Below, piece by piece: positions 34,378 through 42,517 of a stretch of 64,000 nt of DNA (position 1 is the first letter of the stretch; each line of letters begins with the position of its first letter). Origin of the DNA: Flectobacillus roseus (lineage in GTDB: Bacteria > Bacteroidota > Bacteroidia > Cytophagales > Spirosomataceae). A program made the position numbers and the translations under genes. Location of the stretch: NCBI RefSeq assembly GCF_030056665.1, contig NZ_JASHIG010000012.1. The stretch is one strand, 5' to 3'. The notes below the pieces were generated by a model. That model ran no database searches and was not told the DNA's origin. It saw only the letters and a list, made by a program, of their open reading frames with translations.

Positions 34378-35982
34378 ATGAAAAAGATATTGTTGATTTT
34401 AAGTTGGCTACTTTGTACAACTACAATGTATGCCCAAAGTGTAAAGCGTGTAGAGATTCCACTGCCTTCGGCTTCATCGGAATACTTTACGATTCCTTTG
34501 CAAAAGCAAGGCGTGCTTCTTTTGTCCCAAATCAACAAAAATCAGTTTAACCTCATTAAACTTGATACTAACCTTGAAACTGTTTGGAATATTAATGGTA
34601 CGATAGATGGCAACCTCGATTATGTAAAGCACTCTTACGATGGCAAAAATGTATACTTGCTTTTTAGCCGTTATCGTAGTAATGTATTTGAAGTAATCAA
34701 AGTAAACCTTGGTCCAGGCTTTGTCGAAAAATTCCAAATCATGTCGGTAGACAGACTTGAAGTATCTGATTTTCAGGCACTCAACTCATCGGTGTTTATC
34801 GGAGGACTTGTCAATAGCCAGCCCATTATCTTGTACACAGATTTGGCCGCTCGTAAAACCAAAGTATTACCTTCTGCCTTGAAAAACCAAGCAGAATTAC
34901 AGTCGATGGAGCTTGATACTGTTAACCATTTTGTGAACGTTACGTATGCTGTCGGCAACAAAGGAAAAAATTATCAATTGGTCGTAAAATCATTTGATGA
35001 AGAAGGTACGCCTATCAATCAAATTGTGATGGATACTCAAGAAGATTTTGCCATGATGAATGGGCGCCTCAACATGGTTTCGGACAGTACCCAAATCATA
35101 TTTGGCACTTATGGTCACAAAAATTCGATTGGTACTCAGCGTGGGCCTACTTCACAAGGTATATATTTTAGCAAAATGCTAGACAATGAGATGACTGATT
35201 TGAAATTTTACAGTTTTACCGATTTCAAAAACTTCTTTAATTATCTCAGTGAAAAACAGCGTTTGAAACAAGAAAGAAAAATTCAAGACAAAAAAGACAA
35301 GGGTGAAGATCTTCGTTTAGATTACCGTTTCTTGGTGCACGATATTGTTAAACAAGGAGATAAATACATTCTTGTTGCAGAGGCATTTTATGCCGATTAC
35401 CGTTATAACAACTTCAATAATCCGTATAGTCCGTTTAGTTCATGGGGCTCTGGTGCGTTTGGAAGTCCTTGGAACTCCTTCTACAACCCATACCGCTGGG
35501 GATACGGCTACTACGGTTTGTACTCGCCATTTAGTAGCTACTACAGTCCATGGGGATATGGAAACAGATATTATGGAAACTCACAAACTTTTGATGGTTG
35601 GATTTATACCCATGCTATTGTGGCAGCTTTTGACGAAAAAGGAAATTTGCTTTGGGACAACAGCATTCCATTGAAAGATGTGAAAGAGCCTAAATTGGTC
35701 GAGAAAGTTCAAGCCTCTATCAAGGGCGACCAAATTACCCTGACCTACAGTAACAAAGGGCAAATATTCACCAAAACCATTGTTAAGGATTTGACCCTGG
35801 ATGAACTAACACCAAAACAAGTAGATACTCAAGTAATAGGAGATGTAGTAAAAAGAACTACTTCTGACCACATCGATTATTGGTTTGATAATTACTTTTT
35901 AGCGTCAGGTGTTCAACGCATTAACAACGATTCTGAAAATTTACGTCGTAATGTGTTTTATTTGAACAAAGTATCTTTTTAG
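34378..35982 (+). CDS. Secreted protein with a Tyr/Gly/Ser/Asn/Pro-rich insertion, unknown function
   Basis: 534 residues from the ATG at 34378, chosen since a signal peptide follows (MKKILLILSWLLCTTTMYA before QSV). Most of the chain looks beta-propeller-like with repeated strand pairs (LETVWNINGTIDGNLDYVKHSYDGKNVYLLF). A charged helix (QRLKQERKIQDKKDKGED) precedes a low-complexity block at about 342-406, rich in Tyr, Phe, Gly, Ser, Asn, Pro and Trp (NPYSPFSSWGSGAFGSP and alike). After it the propeller-type sequence resumes. The family was not recognised. It is probably exported to the periplasm or surface. Confidence 0.7.
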   Translation: MKKILLILSWLLCTTTMYAQSVKRVEIPLPSASSEYFTIPLQKQGVLLLSQINKNQFNLIKLDTNLETVWNINGTIDGNLDYVKHSYDGKNVYLLFSRYRSNVFEVIKVNLGPGFVEKFQIMSVDRLEVSDFQALNSSVFIGGLVNSQPIILYTDLAARKTKVLPSALKNQAELQSMELDTVNHFVNVTYAVGNKGKNYQLVVKSFDEEGTPINQIVMDTQEDFAMMNGRLNMVSDSTQIIFGTYGHKNSIGTQRGPTSQGIYFSKMLDNEMTDLKFYSFTDFKNFFNYLSEKQRLKQERKIQDKKDKGEDLRLDYRFLVHDIVKQGDKYILVAEAFYADYRYNNFNNPYSPFSSWGSGAFGSPWNSFYNPYRWGYGYYGLYSPFSSYYSPWGYGNRYYGNSQTFDGWIYTHAIVAAFDEKGNLLWDNSIPLKDVKEPKLVEKVQASIKGDQITLTYSNKGQIFTKTIVKDLTLDELTPKQVDTQVIGDVVKRTTSDHIDYWFDNYFLASGVQRINNDSENLRRNVFYLNKVSF

Positions 35983-36046
35983 CATGCTTTAATGGTATCC
36001 TCTTGACGAGGTATATTTTAGAAGAACAGCACAATATTGAACTTCA

Positions 36047-36085
36047 GACTTTAATGCTCTGCTTTTCAGACGATTAAAGTCGTTT
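36047..36085 (+). terminator. Possible terminator after the secreted-protein gene
   Basis: GACTTTAAT (36047-36055) and ATTAAAGTC (36073-36081) form a 9-bp stem followed by GTTTT. Confidence 0.45.
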
Positions 36086-36153
36086 TGAAAAATATTAATA
36101 GGAAGCTTAGAGCATATAGCCAAAATTGCTCTTATTCTAACAAGTCTTTTTTG

Positions 36154-36191
36154 TAAATTTGTAGCGGTATTCGAAAAGAATACCGCTTTTT
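36154..36191 (+). promoter_or_regulatory. -7 element followed at once by a terminator-like hairpin
   Basis: TAAATTTG at 36154-36161 fits the -7 consensus. Immediately after it AGCGGTATTC-gaaaa-GAATACCGCT (36163-36187) forms a perfect 10-bp hairpin with TTTTTATTT behind. The hairpin would sit at the very start of a transcript for the methyltransferase gene or end the upstream transcript. Confidence 0.5.
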
Positions 36192-36219
36192 ATTTGCAGA
36201 AGTTTAATCAAAAGAACCA

Positions 36220-37116
36220 TTGAGCACAACCGTAATACAAACAGCAACACCCAAAAATTGGAAAGCTTATCAACTTTTAGATTCGGGTGGTTTTGAGAAA
36301 TTAGAAAAATTTGGAGACTATATCTTACGTCGTCCCGAACCGCAAGCGGCTTGGGATAAGTCACTCTCAGAATTAGAGTGGCAAAATAGCGCACATGCCT
36401 ATTTCAAAAAAGACAAAGGTTCGCAAGAAAAAGGCGAATGGATGTTAAAAAAAGGAATGGTGGAGCGTTGGTATATGCCTTATCAAACACCGACATTGAA
36501 CCTTAATTTTAAACTGGCGCTTTCCTCTTTCAAACACGTTGGTATTTTTCCAGAACAGGCTATGAACTGGGATTTTATTATGGAAAAGGTTAAGAAAATG
36601 CCTGTTAAAAATCCCAAGGTATTGAATCTCTTTGCTTATACAGGTGGTGCTTCTATCGCAGCCAAACAAGCAGGAGCCGATGTAACGCACGTAGATTCTA
36701 TCAAGCAAGTAATTAGCTGGTCACGCGATAATATGGAAGCTAGTCAGCTCGATAATATCCGTTGGGTAGTTGAAGATGCAATGAAATTTGTACGCAGAGA
36801 AGCAAAACGTGGAAATGTGTATCAAGGAATCATACTTGACCCACCAGCGTATGGTCGTGGTCCTGATGGCGAAAAATGGGTCTTGGAAGAACAGATTAAT
36901 GAAATGCTCAAAACAGTGGCACAAATTTTAGATAAGGAAAATTATTTTCTTATCTTAAATATGTACTCTATGGGATTCTCTTCTCTCATTGTTGAAAATC
37001 TAGTAAAGTGTAGCTTTGAGCATTCCAAAAATCATGAATTCGGGGAACTTTACTTAGAAGATTCTTTCAAAAAGAAACTTCCTCTTGGGGTGTATTATCG
37101 CTTCGCGAGCATCTAA
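36220..37116 (+). CDS. Class I SAM-dependent methyltransferase, RlmI-like
   Basis: 298 residues. The start is TTG at 36220, since no in-frame ATG exists before the conserved part. NLFAYTGGASIAAKQAGADVTHVD is the SAM-binding motif I with its acidic residue after strand 2, and LDPPAYGRGPDGEKW is the DPP(A)Y motif typical of the RlmI/RlmK-type rRNA (cytosine-C5) methyltransferases. The N-terminal PUA domain of RlmI is absent; instead there are about 100 residues beginning NWKAYQLLDSGGFEKLEKFG. It probably methylates 23S rRNA or tRNA; the exact site is unknown. Confidence 0.87.
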   Translation: MSTTVIQTATPKNWKAYQLLDSGGFEKLEKFGDYILRRPEPQAAWDKSLSELEWQNSAHAYFKKDKGSQEKGEWMLKKGMVERWYMPYQTPTLNLNFKLALSSFKHVGIFPEQAMNWDFIMEKVKKMPVKNPKVLNLFAYTGGASIAAKQAGADVTHVDSIKQVISWSRDNMEASQLDNIRWVVEDAMKFVRREAKRGNVYQGIILDPPAYGRGPDGEKWVLEEQINEMLKTVAQILDKENYFLILNMYSMGFSSLIVENLVKCSFEHSKNHEFGELYLEDSFKKKLPLGVYYRFASI

Positions 37117-37201
37117 AAATAGTACAAACTGGAGGATTCATATAACAAATAAATACTTGACTTTATGATCCTCTTAAATAACTATTTTATGGCTCAAAAA
37201 G

Positions 37202-37267
37202 CTAAACAAACACCTCTAATGCTTTAAGTAGCAACAAGAAAAGTGCTAAAAGATAAAATTTTTTCAT
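37202..37267 (-). CDS. Candidate 21-residue hydrophobic peptide
   Basis: A short frame reads MKKFYLLALFLLLLKALEVF plus V and stops at 37202. Two lysines and a membrane-length hydrophobic stretch fit a small membrane protein or leader peptide. It is preceded on the minus strand by TATATTTG (37307-37314) with a TTG about 20 bases further upstream, which gives a leader of about 30 bases. It lies between two rightward genes and points against them. A chance frame cannot be excluded without conservation data. Confidence 0.4.
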   Translation of the reverse strand: MKKFYLLALFLLLLKALEVFV

Positions 37268-37306
37268 AACAACAAAATCAGTGATTAGTTAAGGTTTTAC
37301 TGATAG

Positions 37307-37337
37307 CAAATATATTGTTATTTATATTTTCAAACAA
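37307..37337 (-). promoter_or_regulatory. Minus-strand promoter facing the small peptide
   Basis: Read on the minus strand, TTG (37337-37335) and TATATTTG (37314-37307) lie 20 bases apart and match the Bacteroidota promoter pattern. Confidence 0.5.
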
Positions 37338-37420
37338 TAATTTTTGTTTGTTTCGGGAACTTTTAAATGTTTTTTAATACAGCAATTATTCTCATCGAAA
37401 ATGCTGTAATTTCGAGAATG

Positions 37421-38617
37421 ATGAAAAGACTTTTTTTCTATTATATATTCTTGTTGGGAATAGGGCTTTTTTTGGTCAGCTGTAATAGCGAATCAAAGAA
37501 AGGGCTTTCTATCCCTGCCGTTCCTGAAGTTACCGAAAAAGCGCGCAGAGCTGCCGCAATTGAATTCTTAACCGATTTGATAAATTCGTCTTCTAGTTCT
37601 TCTGAAATTTATTACAAAAGAGCCAAATTGTACCTTGAAGACGAAAGACCCAAAGAGGCTTTAGAGGATATCAATACTGCTATTGGCATAAAAGCCAACA
37701 ATGGTCATTTTTACCAAACAAAAGCCCTCATCTTAAGAGAACTAAAAGAGCCCCAACAAGCTCTTGAGGCTGCCTCTAAGGCCGAAGTTCTCAACGTTGA
37801 GTCGCCAGAGTTATTTACGCTTTTGGGAGATTTGTATCAACAAATTGGGCAATTCGCTAAAGCAAAATTATACTTAAACAAGTCCTTACAGATTTCACCA
37901 AATCATGGTGAGACCTATTTCTTCAAGGGTGAAATTGCTGCTAGACAAGGTGATACCACGACAGCGCTACAATATTTTCATCAAACCCTTAATCTCAAAC
38001 CAACGTTTTTGCCACTGTATCTTAAGTTTGCTGAAGTTTACACGGCTTTACGTCAGTATGATTTAGCCTTGTTTTACAGTGATGAAGGAATAAAGCAACA
38101 TCCTAAAAATGCGGAATTGTACTATAAAAAAGGGGTTACCTATCAACGTGCCTATCAAACAGATAGCGCATTGGCGAGTTATACCAAAGCTGTAAAGTTA
38201 GATTCGTCCCTAACACAGGCTAGTTTTAGTGCAGGAATGCTGTATTTCAAAATTAGAAATTACCGTTTTGCTTTACCGCAGTTTGCCCATACAGTCAAGA
38301 TTAACCCCAAGTATCCTGATGCGAAGCTTTTTTTAGCGATTTGTCAGGAGTTTACTGGTGATTTTGCCTCTGCAATCCTCACTTACGAGCAAATTATTGC
38401 CGAAAATCCATCAGATTACCGTGCTACAGGCGGGCTCTATCGTGCCAAGCGTAAACAAGACTATGGTTCATATATTCCAGACAACTTTGGCTCATCGACT
38501 GATACGAGTGGTTTGACTCAATACGATATTCCAAGAAAGAATGTTGATACGACGTTTAGACCATTACAACCTAAGTCAAGATTAAACTTAAAACCCGATT
38601 CTTCTCGAAAGAATTAA
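37421..38617 (+). CDS. Tetratricopeptide-repeat lipoprotein
   Basis: 398 residues from the second of two adjacent ATG codons. A lipoprotein signal (MKRLFFYYIFLLGIGLFLVSC, Cys21) is followed by about eight TPR units between 55 and 350, for example SEIYYKRAKLYLEDERPKEA, ELYYKKGVTYQRAYQTDSA and YPDAKLFLAICQEF. The tail is polar and Pro/Ser-rich. TPR lipoproteins of Bacteroidota serve as assembly scaffolds in the envelope; the partner is unknown. A longer start at 37367 would bury the signal and is unlikely. Confidence 0.88.
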   Translation: MKRLFFYYIFLLGIGLFLVSCNSESKKGLSIPAVPEVTEKARRAAAIEFLTDLINSSSSSSEIYYKRAKLYLEDERPKEALEDINTAIGIKANNGHFYQTKALILRELKEPQQALEAASKAEVLNVESPELFTLLGDLYQQIGQFAKAKLYLNKSLQISPNHGETYFFKGEIAARQGDTTTALQYFHQTLNLKPTFLPLYLKFAEVYTALRQYDLALFYSDEGIKQHPKNAELYYKKGVTYQRAYQTDSALASYTKAVKLDSSLTQASFSAGMLYFKIRNYRFALPQFAHTVKINPKYPDAKLFLAICQEFTGDFASAILTYEQIIAENPSDYRATGGLYRAKRKQDYGSYIPDNFGSSTDTSGLTQYDIPRKNVDTTFRPLQPKSRLNLKPDSSRKN

Positions 38618-38618
38618 T

Positions 38619-38626
38619 TATCTTTG
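38619..38626 (+). promoter_or_regulatory. Putative -7 element of thrS
   Basis: TATCTTTG begins two bases after the TPR gene's stop codon, which implies a thrS leader of about 120 bases. Confidence 0.5.
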
Positions 38627-38666
38627 AATAGTCTTTACATTTTAATTCATAAAAACAAAAACCAAC

Positions 38667-38736
38667 GCCTGTAATGGCTATACCTTCGAAGAAATTGTTT
38701 GTATAATTTTCTAACAAGGAAAGATAGAATACAGGC
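38667..38736 (+). promoter_or_regulatory. Possible structured leader of thrS
   Basis: GCCTGTA (38667-38673) can pair with TACAGGC (38730-38736) and close a 56-base domain that holds an imperfect inner hairpin (AGAAATT with AATTTTCT). It ends 18 bases before the start codon. Threonyl-tRNA synthetase genes of other bacteria are known to be controlled through leader RNA; here this is inferred. Confidence 0.35.
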
Positions 38737-38754
38737 CGAAACTAAAACAATCAA

Positions 38755-40698
38755 ATGATTAAAATCACGTTACCCGATGGTAGTGTTAGAGAGTATGCCC
38801 AGGGAGTCACTGGGATGGACATTGCCCTCAGTATTTCAGAAGGTTTAGCCAGAAATGTATTGGCAGCGAAAGTAAATGGAAAGGTAGTTGATGCATCATT
38901 ACCTATCAATCAAGATTCAGATTTCCAACTACTTACGTGGAATGATACAGATGGTAAACAGACTTTCTGGCACTCTTCTGCCCACTTGATGGCCGAGGCT
39001 ATTGAAGCTTTATACCCTGGAACGAAATTCGGTATTGGTCCTGCTATTGAAACAGGTTTCTACTACGATATCGACATGGGTGATAAAACCTTAAGCTCAG
39101 AAGACTTCAAGAAGATTGAAGACAAAATGGTAGAATTAGCTCGTCAAAAAAATGAATATCAACGCACTCCTATCTCAAAGGCTGAGGCGATTGAATACTT
39201 CACTGAAAAAGGCGACGAATATAAATTAGAATTAATCGATGGTCTTGAAGATGGTTCGATTACTTTCTATTCTCAAGGTAACTTTACGGACTTATGTCGT
39301 GGACCACACATTCCTAATACAGGCTTTATCAAAGCTATAAAATTAATGAGTGTGGCGGGTGCTTACTGGCGTGGAGACGTGAGTCGCAAACAAATGACTC
39401 GTGTATATGCCGTTACATTCCCGAAACAAAAGGAATTAGACGAATACTTACATTTGTTGGAAGAAGCCAAACGTCGTGACCACCGTAAATTAGGTAAAGA
39501 ACTAGAATTGTTTGCTTTCTCTGAGAAAGTAGGTATGGGCTTACCACTTTGGTTACCAAAAGGAACCATGTTGCGTGAGCGCTTGGAAGGGTTCCTTCGC
39601 AAAGCACAGGTTCGTGCGGGATACTCACCTGTAGTAACGCCTCATATCGCTTCCAAAGAATTATATGTAACCTCAGGGCACTACGCTAAATATGGTCAAG
39701 ATTCATTCCAACCAATTCGTACTCCAGACGAAGATGAAGAATTTTTCTTGAAACCTATGAACTGCCCTCACCACTGCGAAATTTACAAAGTAAAACCTCG
39801 TAGTTATCGTGAACTTCCATTGCGTTTGGCGGAATTCGGAACTGTATATCGTTACGAACAATCTGGCGAATTACATGGTTTAACTCGTGTAAGAGGATTT
39901 ACTCAAGATGATGCACACATCTTCTGTCGTCCAGACCAAGTGGAAGAAGAGTTCATGAAAGTAATTGACTTGGTATTGTATGTTTTCAAAGCATTAGGTT
40001 TCGAAAACTATTCAGCACAAGTATCACTTCGTGACCCTGAAAATAAAGAAAAATACATTGGTAGGGATGAAGACTGGGAAAGAGCAGAAGCTGCTATTAT
40101 TCGTTCGGCAGAAATTAAAGGTTTGCCAACAGTAGTAGAATTAGGCGAGGCAGCGTTCTATGGTCCTAAACTCGACTTTATGGTGAAAGATGCTCTTGGT
40201 CGTAAATGGCAATTGGGGACAATCCAAGTAGATTACCAATTACCACAACGTTTTGAGTTGGAATACACAGGTTCTGACAATCAAAAACACCGCCCAGTAA
40301 TGATTCACCGTGCGCCATTTGGTTCATTGGAGCGTTTTGTGGCTATTTTGATTGAAAACACAGCGGGTAACTTCCCATTGTGGCTGTCACCAGACCAATT
40401 GGCGGTATTACCAATTTCTGAGAAATACGAAGATTACGCAAATGACTTATTCGTAAGATTGCAAGAGCAAGATTTGCGTGGATATATCGATCACAGGGAC
40501 GAAAAAATTGGAAGAAAAATCCGTGATGCGGAAGTTTCAAAAATTCCATTCATGCTTATTGTGGGTGAAAAAGAATCTGCTGAAGGAAAAGTTTCAGTGC
40601 GTAAAAAAGGAGAAGGCGATTTAGGAATGATGACAATCGAAGAGTTTATTCAATTGGCTCAAGAAGAAATCAACAAGAATTTGGCGCGCATTAGCTAA
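38755..40698 (+). CDS. thrS: Threonyl-tRNA synthetase
   Basis: 647 residues, full length. It carries the TGS domain (about 1-60), the editing domain with HSSAHLMAEAIEALYP and CRGPHIPNTG, the class II catalytic core (MNCPHHCEIYK with zinc-binding Cys, RVRGFTQDDAHIFC as motif 2, HRAPFGSLERFVAILIE as motif 3) and the anticodon-binding domain starting QLAVLPISEKYE. It charges tRNA-Thr in the cytoplasm. It stands at the head of the thrS-infC-rpmI-rplT order that is common in bacteria, 311 bases before infC. Confidence 0.98.
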   Translation: MIKITLPDGSVREYAQGVTGMDIALSISEGLARNVLAAKVNGKVVDASLPINQDSDFQLLTWNDTDGKQTFWHSSAHLMAEAIEALYPGTKFGIGPAIETGFYYDIDMGDKTLSSEDFKKIEDKMVELARQKNEYQRTPISKAEAIEYFTEKGDEYKLELIDGLEDGSITFYSQGNFTDLCRGPHIPNTGFIKAIKLMSVAGAYWRGDVSRKQMTRVYAVTFPKQKELDEYLHLLEEAKRRDHRKLGKELELFAFSEKVGMGLPLWLPKGTMLRERLEGFLRKAQVRAGYSPVVTPHIASKELYVTSGHYAKYGQDSFQPIRTPDEDEEFFLKPMNCPHHCEIYKVKPRSYRELPLRLAEFGTVYRYEQSGELHGLTRVRGFTQDDAHIFCRPDQVEEEFMKVIDLVLYVFKALGFENYSAQVSLRDPENKEKYIGRDEDWERAEAAIIRSAEIKGLPTVVELGEAAFYGPKLDFMVKDALGRKWQLGTIQVDYQLPQRFELEYTGSDNQKHRPVMIHRAPFGSLERFVAILIENTAGNFPLWLSPDQLAVLPISEKYEDYANDLFVRLQEQDLRGYIDHRDEKIGRKIRDAEVSKIPFMLIVGEKESAEGKVSVRKKGEGDLGMMTIEEFIQLAQEEINKNLARIS

Positions 40699-41009
40699 GC
40701 AACCAATATTTGTGGCAATTGGTGAATGATAAGTTAAAACTCCTATCATTCATCAAATGCTACAGATTAAGGATAGAATAGCAACGAAAAATAAATTTGT
40801 GGTTTCACAGACGCGGAAATTTGCATTTCATTTTTTTTTGATTTAGATTTCGGAAAGATAAATTGATAACTATCTAATAATCACGAAAATCTGTAAATAG
40901 ACTTTGTGCTGGAACATTTTTAGGAGTATTATAGTTATTAATTTAAACAGTTTTTGAACTTCTAGCTCAATCTGATTTTATATAATTTAAAACTAATAAC
41001 TTTTACAAT
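40699..41009 (+). promoter_or_regulatory. Gap between thrS and infC
   Basis: No gene. AT-type inverted repeats (AACCAAT/ATTGGT near 40701-40723 and TGAATGATA/TATCATTCA at 40723-40752) follow thrS, and TAAATTTG at 40792-40799 may be the -7 element of an infC promoter. Confidence 0.4.
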
Positions 41010-41570
41010 ATGGCGTTACGCCCGAATAATAATTACAAAGGGACAAAAAGAGAAGAGGAACCTTACAGAATTAATAATGCTATCCGTGGCGTTCAACAGG
41101 TTCGTCTTGTAGGTGAAAACGTTGAACAAGGCATTGTTGAGTTCAAACAAGCGTTAGAAATTGCGAGTCAACAAGGGTTAGACTTGGTAGAGATTTCGCC
41201 AAAAGCAGTTCCACCAGTATGTCGTGTTATTGATTACGCAAAGTTTAAATACGAACAGAAGAAAAAACAAAAAGAAATTAAAGCCAATGCAGCTAAAACA
41301 GTTGTAAAGGAAATTCGTTTCGGTCCTAACACGGATGAACACGACTTTAATTTTAAATTGAAACACGCTATCAGTTTCTTGAAAGAAGGTGCAAAGGTAA
41401 AAGCTTATGTACACTTCGTTGGTCGTGCTATCGTATTTAAAGAAAGAGGAGAAATGCTTTTGCTTAACTTTGCAAAAGGTTTGGAAGAGGTTGGTAAACC
41501 AGATGAAATGCCAAGATTGGAAGGAAAAAGAATGTCTATTATCTTCTCTCCAAAAGTTGTGAAGAAATAG
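41010..41570 (+). CDS. infC: Translation initiation factor IF-3
   Basis: 186 residues. The N-terminal domain contains YRINNAIRGVQQVRLVG and LDLVEISPKAVPPVCRVIDYAKFKYEQ, the usual IF-3 signature, followed by a lysine-rich linker and the C-terminal domain (VKEIRFGPNTDEHDFNFKLKHAISFL, then VHFVGRAIVFKERGE). It binds the 30S subunit and keeps start selection accurate. The start is a normal ATG. A strong terminator follows, so infC is separated from rpmI-rplT. Confidence 0.98.
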   Translation: MALRPNNNYKGTKREEEPYRINNAIRGVQQVRLVGENVEQGIVEFKQALEIASQQGLDLVEISPKAVPPVCRVIDYAKFKYEQKKKQKEIKANAAKTVVKEIRFGPNTDEHDFNFKLKHAISFLKEGAKVKAYVHFVGRAIVFKERGEMLLLNFAKGLEEVGKPDEMPRLEGKRMSIIFSPKVVKK

Positions 41571-41659
41571 TGCTCTGTTCCAGACTTCCCGTCTGAATAT
41601 GACAATCTATTAGACTCCTAGAGGTTTATAGGTATATTTCAGGTAAAACCCTGATAATC

Positions 41660-41702
41660 AAAAGCCATTAATGACTGTTCTCAGCATTAATGGCTTTTTT
41701 TA
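41660..41702 (+). terminator. Rho-independent terminator of infC
   Basis: AAAAGCCATTAATG pairs with CATTAATGGCTTTT around an 11-base loop, with a T-run behind it. Confidence 0.85.
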
Positions 41703-41749
41703 TTTCTTAAAAATTAATTATTAACGCAAATAATTACAAACTTTTTTTG

Positions 41750-41757
41750 TATCTTTG
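41750..41757 (+). promoter_or_regulatory. -7 element of the rpmI-rplT promoter
   Basis: TATCTTTG fits the consensus exactly and is followed by about 70 bases of leader before rpmI. No good -33 TTTG is seen. Confidence 0.55.
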
Positions 41758-41828
41758 CGGACTATTTTACCAAGCCGAGACAGAAATGTTGAAGCAATTA
41801 CTTTTCACAATTTAAACGTTTAACAGAA

Positions 41829-42023
41829 ATGCCAAAAATTAAAACTAAGTCAGGAGCGAAAAAACGCTTCAAAGTGACTGGATCAGGCAAAATTAAGCGT
41901 AAGCACGCTTTCCATAGCCACATTTTAACAAAAAAATCTACTAAACGTAAGCGTAACTTGGTTCATGATACATTAGTATCTGCTTCAGATATGAACAGAG
42001 TTACAGCCATGTTAGTATTGTAA
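41829..42023 (+). CDS. rpmI: 50S ribosomal protein L35
   Basis: 64 residues, very basic. MPKIKTKSGAKKRFKVTGSGKIKR and the following KHAFHSH are the L35 signature. It is a structural protein of the large ribosomal subunit and lies 103 bases before rplT on the same strand. Confidence 0.98.
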   Translation: MPKIKTKSGAKKRFKVTGSGKIKRKHAFHSHILTKKSTKRKRNLVHDTLVSASDMNRVTAMLVL

Positions 42024-42126
42024 TTTTTTTCGGAAATTTAATTTCCATTTAGTTATTGTTCAACCAGAAAATTGGCCTTAAAGATTTCTTCAACGAAACG
42101 CCAAACTTCAAAAAACAAGCAAGATT

Positions 42127-42471
42127 ATGCCACGTAGCGTCAATCACGTAGCGTCGAGAGCAAGACGTAAAAAAGTGCTTAAATTAGCCAAAGGTTTCTA
42201 CGGAAGAGGTAAAAACGTTTGGACAGTAGCAAAAAACAAGATCGAGAAAGGTCTTCAATATGCTTACCGTGACCGTAAGGTTAAGAAAAGAGATTTCCGC
42301 TCATTGTGGATTCAACGTATCAATGCTGCTGCACGTCAAGAAGGTCTTTCTTACTCAGCATTCATGGGTAAAGTGAGCAAATCTGGTATCGAATTAAATA
42401 GAAAAGTATTGGCTGACTTAGCAATGAACCACCCAGAGGCGTTCAAAGCTGTAGTAGCTAAAGTAAAATAG
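42127..42471 (+). CDS. rplT: 50S ribosomal protein L20
   Basis: 114 residues, basic. MPRSVNHVASRARRKKVLKLAKGF and the central RDRKVKKRDFRSLWIQRINAA are typical of L20. It binds 23S rRNA early in assembly and in other bacteria represses its own operon; no clear operator is seen in the leader here. It is followed by a strong terminator. Confidence 0.98.
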   Translation: MPRSVNHVASRARRKKVLKLAKGFYGRGKNVWTVAKNKIEKGLQYAYRDRKVKKRDFRSLWIQRINAAARQEGLSYSAFMGKVSKSGIELNRKVLADLAMNHPEAFKAVVAKVK

Positions 42472-42477
42472 CACATT

Positions 42478-42511
42478 AAAAGCCGAACCTCTAAGGAAGT
42501 TCGGCTTTTTT
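42478..42511. terminator. Terminator after rplT
   Basis: AAAAGCCGAAC pairs with GTTCGGCTTTT, with T residues behind. It lies between convergent genes and may serve both. Confidence 0.85.
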
Positions 42512-42517
42512 GTTTTC

